Assembly: GCA_017505785.1 (NCBI GenBank)
Contig: JAFVOQ010000070.1
Location: forward strand, 1 to 55,179
From: Clostridia bacterium
GTDB taxonomy: Bacteria > Bacillota > Clostridia > Oscillospirales > CAG-272
DNA length: 55,179 nt
Reading direction: 5' to 3'
Below, piece after piece: positions 48,629-55,179 of the stretch. A program made the position numbers and the translations under genes. Within the stretch, counting starts at the first letter, position 1, and the number at the start of each line of letters is the position of its first letter. The notes below the pieces were generated by a model, which did not search any database, was not told the origin of the DNA, and saw only the letters and a list, made by a program, of their open reading frames with translations.

Positions 48629-49894
48629 ATGGAACAAAAATCCCCAAACAGGGCGAATTTTAGGGCAAAAATGATGCGCGTTTGCGCAACGCTTCGGGCG
48701 GTGGCGGTACGCCTTTTGGTGGAGCGTCCCCCTGCCGTGTGGCTTTTGGTATTACTCGCCTTTGGCGTTGCGAGTTTTTTCTTTTGTGTGCAAACGGGTG
48801 GCGAAAACGCCTTTCTTGGCTTGTTTCATGGGCACGCGGGCACCTTGTTTTCCGATTTTTTTCGCTCGGTGCGCGATGCTGCCGTGGGCAGTGCCGTGTA
48901 TAGCGAGCACCGCGTGATCTACCCACCCCTTGCCAACGCGCTCTTTTGGCTGATCTCGCGCGTGATGCCCACCGCGTATCTTGATGCACCTGCGGCTCTT
49001 TGGCATACTTGGCATTTATATCCTTCGGCGGTGCTTGGCATTACGGTTTTTTGGGGGCTCGCGCTGGTGCTCCTTGCGCTGGTGCTGGTGCGTGAGCCCT
49101 ATCCCCGTCCCCTTCGCGTATGGCTTGCTTTTTTTCTTGTTTCCTCCTTTCCCGTGCTTTTTTTGATCGAGCGCGGCAATCTTGTCATACTCTGCCTTGT
49201 GGCGCTTCTGCTGTTCTCGCAAAATTATGACAGCGACAGTGCCGTGGCGCGTGAGGTGGGGCTGCTCTCGCTCGCCGTTGCCACGGCATTGAAGATCTAC
49301 CCTCTTTTGTTTGGCTTGCCACTCCTAAGAGAGCGCCGCTGGCGTGACGTGGCACATGCCGCCACCTACGCGTTTTTGCTTTTTCTTATTCCCTCGTTTT
49401 TCTTCGGTGGGCCGCTGTTTTGCGCAAAATGGCTTGTCAAAAACACCGTTTACTACTCAAATTATGCAGGGCGTGGCGCGATATCGCAGCTTGCCGCATG
49501 GGGCATTTCCGCTACGCTTGCTCGCGCGGTGATATACGCACTGTATGCCCTTTTGCTGCTTTTTCTTATCCTTTCGGCACTGCTGCCGCGCAAGCCCTGG
49601 AAAACATGGGTGCTTTGTGCGGTGATCCCGTTATCCGTGCCCTCGATCTTTTCTGCCTATAACTGGGTGCTCGTGCTCCCTGCGCTTCTTGCCTTTCTTC
49701 GCACCGAGCGACTTTTTGGGCGAAATCTGCTCTGGTTTTTTGCCATGGCAACGCCGTTTTTCACGTTTCTGCCAAAGGCATACCAGGATAACGGCCTCAT
49801 TGCGCTCATCGGTGTGATCGTTGCGCTATCACTTTTGGAGGTCATCGTGCTTTTGCGGCAACGGGGCAGGGAAAAACACACGCAAACGGGGTGA
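48629..49894 (+). CDS. Glycosyltransferase family 87-like (DUF2029) membrane protein
   Basis: A 421-residue polytopic membrane protein with about ten helices. After the first helix (36-57) comes an extracytoplasmic loop with DFFRSVRDA and HRVIYPPLA, the acidic/aromatic pattern of GT-C fold polyprenyl-phosphate sugar transferases, and later LIERGNLVI and TALKIYPLLFGLPLL, hallmark segments of DUF2029. It would transfer a mannose- or arabinose-like sugar outside the cytoplasm. AAAGGG precedes the start at 48629; an earlier in-frame ATG lies inside the promoter. Confidence 0.75.
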   Translation: MEQKSPNRANFRAKMMRVCATLRAVAVRLLVERPPAVWLLVLLAFGVASFFFCVQTGGENAFLGLFHGHAGTLFSDFFRSVRDAAVGSAVYSEHRVIYPPLANALFWLISRVMPTAYLDAPAALWHTWHLYPSAVLGITVFWGLALVLLALVLVREPYPRPLRVWLAFFLVSSFPVLFLIERGNLVILCLVALLLFSQNYDSDSAVAREVGLLSLAVATALKIYPLLFGLPLLRERRWRDVAHAATYAFLLFLIPSFFFGGPLFCAKWLVKNTVYYSNYAGRGAISQLAAWGISATLARAVIYALYALLLLFLILSALLPRKPWKTWVLCAVIPLSVPSIFSAYNWVLVLPALLAFLRTERLFGRNLLWFFAMATPFFTFLPKAYQDNGLIALIGVIVALSLLEVIVLLRQRGREKHTQTG

Positions 49895-49962
49895 AAAAGC
49901 ACCCGTTTGGCTTTACTATACACTATGATATCGCATGTGTGACTATGCGAGAAGGGGGCAAT

Positions 49963-50874
49963 ATGCGCTACGAAAAATGGTATCAAAAAAACACCGCCTC
50001 GCTTGGCGGAAAGGTGGCGGTGGTGACGGGCGGAAACAGCGGCATCGGCTTTTGTGCCGCACGCGGATTTTTATATCTCGGTGCACGGGTGGTGCTTGCC
50101 TGTCGCAATGAGGCGCGTGCCGCCGCGGCACGGGAGCAGCTCCTTGGGGAGTTCCCACAAGGGGTGGTGGAAACGGCAAGCCTTGATCTTGCCGACAACG
50201 CTTCTATCGATGCGTTTTCCCTGGAAATGGGCGAACGGTATGGGAAAATCGATATATTTTTGCACTGCGCGGGCGTGTATTATCCGCGCGAGGCAAAAAC
50301 CAAGGACGGCTTGCCCATGACCGAGGGCGTAAACACCTGGGGCACGCTGCGCCTCGCCAAGGCAATGCTCCCCTTTATGGATGATAGCTGCCGCATGATC
50401 TTTACCACGAGCTTGGTTGATCGGTTTGGCAAGGAGCAATGCCCTGTGGGTGAGGGGTATGCCGCCTATGCAAGAAGCAAATATCTGCTTTCGGCTTTTG
50501 TGCTGCGAAGCGCGCGAGCGCGCGCCGCGGGTGAGCCCCTGTTTATCGCTACGCACCCCGGCATCACGGCAACCTCGCTTCTCTCACCCGAAAAAACCAC
50601 ACACAAGCCCCTGTTTTCCCGCCTCGGGCACGCCTTTCTTTACCTCTTTACGCATGCGCCCGAAAAGGCGGCACTCACCGCCGTTTTGGCGGCGGCAGGC
50701 AAAGTTCCAAACGGTGCTTGCATTGGGCCGCGCGGCATATTCGGCATCAGCGGATATCCGCATCATACCGCGTTTTGCAAAAACGTTTGCCGCCGCGCGG
50801 CGAAAAAAGTTGCACTTTCCAACGATGAAAATGAAAAAAACACTTGTGCCGACGCACCGAGTGTGTTATACTGA
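49963..50874 (+). CDS. Short-chain dehydrogenase/reductase
   Basis: A 303-residue NAD(P)-dependent oxidoreductase with TGGNSGIG (22-29), HCAGVY at 101-106, Ser150 and the catalytic pair Y169-xxx-K173. The C-terminal region and length resemble the retinol-dehydrogenase / protochlorophyllide-reductase-like group. Substrate unknown. GAAGGGGGC lies 3-5 bases before the ATG. It follows the glycosyltransferase by 68 bases without a terminator, so it is probably co-transcribed. Confidence 0.87.
   Translation: MRYEKWYQKNTASLGGKVAVVTGGNSGIGFCAARGFLYLGARVVLACRNEARAAAAREQLLGEFPQGVVETASLDLADNASIDAFSLEMGERYGKIDIFLHCAGVYYPREAKTKDGLPMTEGVNTWGTLRLAKAMLPFMDDSCRMIFTTSLVDRFGKEQCPVGEGYAAYARSKYLLSAFVLRSARARAAGEPLFIATHPGITATSLLSPEKTTHKPLFSRLGHAFLYLFTHAPEKAALTAVLAAAGKVPNGACIGPRGIFGISGYPHHTAFCKNVCRRAAKKVALSNDENEKNTCADAPSVLY
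50844..50872 (+). promoter_or_regulatory. Promoter of the DUF1846-tetR genes, inside the SDR gene
   Basis: TTGTGC (50844-50849) and TATACT (50867-50872), spacer 17, within the last codons of the SDR gene. A CCAAACC-TAT-GGTTTGG leader hairpin (50890-50906) follows. Confidence 0.65.
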
Positions 50875-50909
50875 TTGTATATGAAAATTCCAAACCTATG
50901 GTTTGGAAC

Positions 50910-50931
50910 GAGGAGGATACGAGGAGGATAC
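50910..50931 (+). promoter_or_regulatory. Duplicated ribosome-binding site
   Basis: GAGGAGGATAC is repeated twice in tandem (50910-50920, 50921-50931); the ATG of the DUF1846 gene follows at 50933. Both copies carry a strong Shine-Dalgarno sequence, and the distal one lies too far upstream to act directly. Confidence 0.85.
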
Positions 50932-50932
50932 C

Positions 50933-52417
50933 ATGTTTCGCATCGGTTTTGACAATAAGGAATATATCCGCCGCCAGTCGGCGCATATCCGTGAGCGTAT
51001 CGCACAGTTTGGCGGCAAGCTCTATCTTGAGTTTGGCGGCAAGCTTTTTGACGACCACCACGCCTCTCGCGTGCTGCCGGGCTTTGAGCCTGACAGCAAG
51101 ATCCGTATGCTGGTAGAGCTGGCAGCGGAGGCGGAGATCGTGATCGTGCTCAGTGCCGCGGATATCGAAAAAAACAAGGTGCGCGGCGATCTTGGTATCA
51201 CCTATGACCAGGATACATTGCGTTTGATCGATGCGTTTCGCGATTTCGGGCTTTACGTTGGCAGCGTGGTGCTCACGCGCTATACGGGGCAGCCTGCGGC
51301 AAGCGCATTTGCCAAACGCCTTGAGGCACTTGGGCTTCGCGTGTATCAGCATTATTCGATCCCCGGTTACCCCTCCGATGTGGAAAAGATCGTCAGTGAC
51401 GAGGGCTACGGCATCAACCAGTATATTGAAACCTCGCGCTCGCTTGTGGTGGTCACCGCCCCCGGACCCGGCTCGGGGAAAATGGCAACCTGCCTCTCGC
51501 AGCTCTATCACGACAACAAGCGCGGTATTCGCTCGGGCTATGCGAAATTTGAAACCTTCCCCGTGTGGAATTTGGGGTTAAAGCACCCTGTCAATCTTGC
51601 ATACGAGGCGGCAACGGCGGATCTCAATGACGTGAATATGATCGACCCCTTCCATTTGGAGGCGTATGGCGAAACCGCCGTCAATTACAATCGCGACGTG
51701 GAGATCTTCCCCGTGGTAAAGGCGATGTTTGAGCATATTTACGGCAGCTGCCCCTATAAGTCGCCCACCGATATGGGTGTCAACATGGCGGGGTATTGCA
51801 TTGTGGATAACGATGCGGTCAGCGAGGGCGCACGTGACGAGATCCTGCGCCGCTATTACCGCGCACTTTGCAGCCAGCGCAAGGGAGAGAGTGACGGAAC
51901 GGACGTTGCCAAGATCAAGATGCTGATGCGCTCGATCGGGCTTGACGAAACGGCGCGTCCCGTGATCGGTGCGGCACTTGCACGTGCTGAGGAAACGGGA
52001 GCTCCTGCCGTGGCACTGCAGCTGCGCGACGGACGTGTGGTAACGGGTAAGACCTCTCAGCTGCTCGGCGCAGTTTCGGCAGTGGTGCTCAATGCTCTTA
52101 AAACGCTTGCCGGGATCCCGAAGGAGGTTGACCTCATTTCCCCCGATATTCTCGCCCCCGTATCGGCACTGAAGCTCGAACGCCTTGGCAACCAGAATCC
52201 GCGCCTGCACCTTGATGAGGTGCTGATCGCGCTTTCTATTTGTGCTGTGCGCGAGGAGCCTGCGCGCCGCGCGCTCGATTGCCTGGATGGGCTTTGCCGT
52301 TGCGATGCACATTCTACCGTTATCCTGTCGCAAGCCGACGAGAGTATGCTCAAAAAGCTTGGCGTGGAAATGACCTGTGAGCCTGCTTATCAAACCAAAA
52401 AGCTCTATCACCGTTAA
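50933..52417 (+). CDS. DUF1846 (UPF0371) family protein
   Basis: A 494-residue protein matching the DUF1846 family throughout: IGFDNKEYIRRQSAHIRERI at the start, LYLEFGGKLFDDHHASRVLPGF, and the P-loop-like TAPGPGSGKMATCLSQLYHD. Structures exist for the family, but its reaction is not settled; nucleotide binding is likely. The duplicated AGGAGG upstream predicts efficient translation. The TetR gene follows after 4 bases. Confidence 0.92.
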   Translation: MFRIGFDNKEYIRRQSAHIRERIAQFGGKLYLEFGGKLFDDHHASRVLPGFEPDSKIRMLVELAAEAEIVIVLSAADIEKNKVRGDLGITYDQDTLRLIDAFRDFGLYVGSVVLTRYTGQPAASAFAKRLEALGLRVYQHYSIPGYPSDVEKIVSDEGYGINQYIETSRSLVVVTAPGPGSGKMATCLSQLYHDNKRGIRSGYAKFETFPVWNLGLKHPVNLAYEAATADLNDVNMIDPFHLEAYGETAVNYNRDVEIFPVVKAMFEHIYGSCPYKSPTDMGVNMAGYCIVDNDAVSEGARDEILRRYYRALCSQRKGESDGTDVAKIKMLMRSIGLDETARPVIGAALARAEETGAPAVALQLRDGRVVTGKTSQLLGAVSAVVLNALKTLAGIPKEVDLISPDILAPVSALKLERLGNQNPRLHLDEVLIALSICAVREEPARRALDCLDGLCRCDAHSTVILSQADESMLKKLGVEMTCEPAYQTKKLYHR

Positions 52418-52421
52418 CGCT

Positions 52422-53006
52422 ATGGCAAAAAAGGGTATACGTAATACGAAAAGCCGCATCGTAGATGCTGCATGGAAGCTTTTTTATGAGCAGGGTTATG
52501 AGAGCACTACGGTAGAGGAGATCATTGCCGTGTCGGGTACCTCAAAGGGTTCGTTTTATCATTATTTTGGCAGCAAGGATGATCTGCTCGGCTCGCTTGC
52601 TTATTTGTTTGACGAAAAGTATGAGGAGCTTGCCGCGGGCGACGCATTGGAAAAAAACGCGATAGATGCGCTGCTTTACCTGAATCGCGAGCTGTTTGCC
52701 ATGATCGAAAATCGCATCGACCTCTCTTTGCTATCCCGCCTTTTATCCACACAGCTCACGGTGCAGGGCGGCAAGCAGCTGCTTGACCGCAATCGCGTGT
52801 ATTTTAAGCTGCTTCGCCGTATTGTTTCTGAGGGGCAGGCGCGTGGAGAGATCACCGAGGAAATGACAGTGGGGGAGATCGTGCGTCTTTATGCGATGAC
52901 CGAGCGCGGTCTTCTTTATGATTGGTGCTTGCGCGGCGGCGATTACTCACTTTCGGCGTATGCCCAGATGACACTGCCCCTGTTTTTACAGGCTCTAAAA
53001 AAATAA
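52422..53006 (+). CDS. TetR/AcrR-family transcriptional regulator
   Basis: A 194-residue regulator with an N-terminal helix-turn-helix (TKSRIVDAAWKLFYEQGYESTT; SGTSKGSFYHYFGSKDDL) and a helical ligand-binding domain (about 75-194). No convincing Shine-Dalgarno precedes the ATG, 4 bases after the DUF1846 stop, so translation is probably by termination-reinitiation. It may control its own operon or the neighbouring putP. Confidence 0.9.
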   Translation: MAKKGIRNTKSRIVDAAWKLFYEQGYESTTVEEIIAVSGTSKGSFYHYFGSKDDLLGSLAYLFDEKYEELAAGDALEKNAIDALLYLNRELFAMIENRIDLSLLSRLLSTQLTVQGGKQLLDRNRVYFKLLRRIVSEGQARGEITEEMTVGEIVRLYAMTERGLLYDWCLRGGDYSLSAYAQMTLPLFLQALKK

Positions 53007-53089
53007 AAGTTTTATTTTTGTATAAAATTTGGTTTTTAAAATCGTCTATATAAAAAATCGTTATTTTTAAACCATTAGGGAGCATTATA

Positions 53090-53130
53090 AGAGAACGGCG
53101 TACAGAATTTGGTCTGTACGCCGTTCTCTA
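53090..53130 (+). terminator. Terminator of the DUF1846-tetR genes
   Basis: AGAGAACGGCGTACAGA pairs perfectly with TCTGTACGCCGTTCTCT around ATTTGG. The preceding AT-rich stretch 53007-53089 holds no gene. Confidence 0.88.
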
Positions 53131-53159
53131 TTGCATTTCTAAAAAAGTTGTGTTACAAT
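53131..53159 (+). promoter_or_regulatory. Promoter of putP
   Basis: TTGCAT (53131-53136) and TACAAT (53154-53159), spacer 17, directly after the terminator. Confidence 0.7.
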
Positions 53160-53192
53160 AGGAAAGTATTATAAATATGAAAGGACTTTGTT

Positions 53193-54746
53193 ATGGCACA
53201 ATTTTCAGCATTTATTCTTTACTTTGCGCTGATGCTTGGCATTGGCATTTACTTCTTCCTGCGCGATCGCAGCAAGAGCGACGCAGATTACTTCCTTGGC
53301 GGCCGTCAGATGGGGCCTTGGGTTACTGCAATGAGCGCGCAGGCATCGGACATGTCCGGTTGGCTCTTGATGGGCTTCCCCGGCAGCATTCTTGCCTTTG
53401 GTATGGGCAAGGTATGGATCGGTATCGGCCTTGCGCTCGGCACTGCCGCAAACTGGTTGATCGTGGCAAAGCGCTTGCGTAATTTTTCCAAGGCGGCAAA
53501 CGACTCTATCACCCTGCCGCAGTACCTCACCAATCGCTTTGCAACTGCTAACCCTGTGTTGAAGGTGACTTGTGCGATCATCTTTCTCATCAGCTTTACC
53601 GTTTACGTGGCATCTGCATTCAATGCGGGCACAAAGGTGTTTGTAGCGGTGCTCCCGAAGCTCTTTTCTGGCAGGGAAATGCTTGCTATGGCGATCTTTG
53701 CGCTGATCGTGCTGGCATATACCTTCTTTGGTGGCTTTAAGGCGGTTTGCTGGACTGACTTTTTTCAAGGGATCTTGATGCTTGTGGCGTTGCTTCTGGT
53801 GCCGATCGTTATGGCGGCAGGCACGCATGACACAGGCTTCCAGCAGGCATTTCTGCCCGGCGTTTCTGCCTTCAATCCCAATCCTTTTGCTGCCTCGTGG
53901 CAGGATATCGTATCGGGTCTTGGCTGGGGACTTGGATATTTCGGCATGCCCCATATTCTGGTACGTTTCATGTCGATCAAAAAAGCTTCCATGATCAAAA
54001 AGTCTGCTACGGTAGCGATTTCTTGGCTGGTCGTTACCCTCGCCGCAGCAATTTTTATTGCCTTCCTTGGCAGAACCTATATCTTTGCTGACGGCTCGTC
54101 GCTTGCGGCAATGCTGCTGCCTGCGGGTAACCAGCAAAACATTTTCATTGAGATTGTGCAAAAACTGTTCCCCGGCTTTATTGCGGGTGTTTTGCTTGCC
54201 GCTATTATCGCGGCATCGATGTCCACAGCAGACAGCCAGCTTCTCGTTGCCTCCTCCTCCTTCGCATCCGACCTCTATAAGCCCCTCATTCGCCGCGGTA
54301 AAGCGAGCGACAGTGAGGTGACCTGGGCAAGCCGCCTGGTGGTGCTTGCGGTTGCTGTAGTGGCATTTGTAATCGCCGCCTCGGGTCTTGGCGATAACAG
54401 CGCTTGGGCAAGCAACATCATGGCAATGGTTGAAAATGCGTGGGGCCTGTTTGGCTCGGCGTTTGGCCCTGTTGTGATCCTTTCTCTGTTCTGGCGACGC
54501 CTGAATTATAAGGGCGCGGTTGCGGGCATCATCGGCGGTGCAGTGGTGGATATTCTTTGGCTGGTTCTCTTTACCAACACGATCATCAAAAATCCTGTTG
54601 CGGTTACCGGCGTTTATGAGATCGTTCCCGGCTTTATTGCGGGCGCAATCATCACCGTTGGCGTGTCGCTTCTCACCAAGGCACCCGACAAGGCGGTTAC
54701 CGATATATTTGATGCTGCACTTGCTCCCCAGGCAGACGAGGCATAA
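53193..54746 (+). CDS. putP: Sodium/proline symporter (solute:sodium symporter family)
   Basis: A 517-residue SSS-family transporter with about 13 helices. Family segments are clear: DYFLGGRQMGPWVTAMSAQASDMSGWLLMGFPG (N-terminal Na+ and substrate site), and FFGGFKAVCWTDFFQG, AASMSTADSQLLVASSS further on. The combination is typical of PutP, which takes up proline with Na+ for nutrition or osmoprotection. GAAAGGAC lies 8 bases before the ATG. Monocistronic, with its own terminator. Confidence 0.9.
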   Translation: MAQFSAFILYFALMLGIGIYFFLRDRSKSDADYFLGGRQMGPWVTAMSAQASDMSGWLLMGFPGSILAFGMGKVWIGIGLALGTAANWLIVAKRLRNFSKAANDSITLPQYLTNRFATANPVLKVTCAIIFLISFTVYVASAFNAGTKVFVAVLPKLFSGREMLAMAIFALIVLAYTFFGGFKAVCWTDFFQGILMLVALLLVPIVMAAGTHDTGFQQAFLPGVSAFNPNPFAASWQDIVSGLGWGLGYFGMPHILVRFMSIKKASMIKKSATVAISWLVVTLAAAIFIAFLGRTYIFADGSSLAAMLLPAGNQQNIFIEIVQKLFPGFIAGVLLAAIIAASMSTADSQLLVASSSFASDLYKPLIRRGKASDSEVTWASRLVVLAVAVVAFVIAASGLGDNSAWASNIMAMVENAWGLFGSAFGPVVILSLFWRRLNYKGAVAGIIGGAVVDILWLVLFTNTIIKNPVAVTGVYEIVPGFIAGAIITVGVSLLTKAPDKAVTDIFDAALAPQADEA

Positions 54747-54770
54747 TCCTTAAAAAACAACCAATAAAAT

Positions 54771-54817
54771 AAACCGCTTTTCCTACTGCTTTGGCAATAG
54801 AGAAAGCGGTTTTTTTG
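54771..54817 (+). terminator. Terminator of putP (AAACCGCTTTT family)
   Basis: AAACCGCTTTTC pairs with GAAAGCGGTTT around CTACTGCTTTGGCAATA, followed by TTTTGC. Close relative of the terminator at 44157. Confidence 0.85.
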
Positions 54818-55179
54818 CTGACGCCCCTAAAGGTATGTGCGAACACACCGCCAAAAACGCTATTTGCGTTTTTGGAGATCCTCGCGGTGGGCTTTGCAGT
54901 CCACCTCAGGATGACAATATAAAGGATGTGCGAACAGGGTGCACGATGTAAAATGTGCTTGTAGATGCCCTGTAAAATTCCCCTTTCCAAAAGTTTTGGG
55001 GAGAGGGAGTGAATGTTTTTTGCCGTGGGGCAAAAAACGGGGCTGAGTCATTTAGATGCGGAAGGCGTGATCTCGGCATGATATGGTGTTTGAGGCGCGT
55101 ATTGTGATTGCTTATCCAAAGATATGCGGCGCCTCATGAAATACCCTTTGCGGTTTAAACAACCGCATTTTGCAAGCAA
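54818..55179. repeat. Gene-free edge with hairpins and copy 2 of the 45 bp inverted repeat
   Basis: No gene is supported. CCAAAAACGC-TATT-TGCGTTTTTGG (about 54851-54875) and an imperfect ATCCTCGCGGTGG...CCACCTCAGGAT hairpin follow each other. The phrase TTTTGGGGAGAGGGAG at about 54995 is shared with 39513-39526. Positions 55039-55083 are the exact reverse complement of 96-140. Confidence 0.6.

Overview
The window reads as a chromosomal segment of a spore-forming, probably uncultivated, low-GC-lineage Gram-positive of the class Clostridia. Evidence: a SpoIIE sporulation phosphatase, Bacillota-type Soj/Spo0J/Noc and parS, RNase M5, UPF0210/UPF0237 proteins, strong AGGAGG ribosome-binding sites and sigma-A promoters of TTGACA-17-TATAAT form. 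Base composition is moderately GC-rich, apart from one clearly AT-rich insertion. No rRNA, tRNA, transposase, integrase or CRISPR array was recognised.

Layout. (1) 0.2-11.3 kb, all on the minus strand, is an origin-proximal cluster: acyl-CoA ligase, a small membrane protein, serS, parB (spo0J), parA (soj), four perfect parS sites, a Noc-like ParB, rsmG, mnmG and a membrane protein. (2) 11.4-18.1 kb, all plus strand: ACT protein, UPF0210 protein, a hairpin-rich repeat island, split transketolase, RNHCP protein, a lipoprotein with a degenerate penicillin-binding-protein-like domain, and MscS. (3) 18.3-22.2 kb, minus: Cys-rich DnaJ-zinc-finger-like lipoprotein, aspS, a phosphoribosyltransferase, holA. 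(4) 22.4-24.7 kb: a guaA gene for a GMP synthase without amidotransferase domain, whose 3' end is an attachment site holding a 1.3 kb AT-rich island with one DUF6602-like nuclease gene. (5) 25-33.7 kb, plus: a secreted HtrA-like protease with Cys-rich repeats, a response regulator, an ABC exporter operon with its histidine kinase, and a second ABC exporter. (6) 33.8-40.7 kb: YhhN-like protein, metallo-hydrolase, SLOG protein, spoIIE, dispersed repeats, a divergent pair of small HTH regulators, tcdA and a DUF4234 protein. (7) 40.7-48.4 kb: a P-type ATPase under a yybP-ykoY manganese riboswitch, an acetyltransferase, rnmV-uppP, rarA and a U32 peptidase-family protein. (8) 48.6-54.7 kb, plus: glycosyltransferase-87-like protein, SDR oxidoreductase, DUF1846 protein, TetR regulator and putP.

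Functional links. ParA/ParB/Noc and the parS array form the chromosome segregation and nucleoid occlusion module. The response regulator at 26.9 kb, four phased CTTWAC repeats in front of the ABC operon at 27.6 kb, and the kinase at its end look like a BceRS-type envelope-stress circuit. The Mn riboswitch implies that the P-type ATPase exports Mn(II), possibly with Ca(II). The guaA island is the best candidate for a small mobile or defence unit. Two surface lipoproteins share the same Cys-rich repeat fused to peptidase-like domains, one degenerate and one apparently active.

Intergenic DNA is unusual. It carries a 4+4 array of TGAATTG/CAATTCA words bounding mini-hairpins, a family of G-rich/palindromic dispersed repeats, recurrent terminator families, and a 45 bp inverted repeat whose two copies sit at the two ends of the window.
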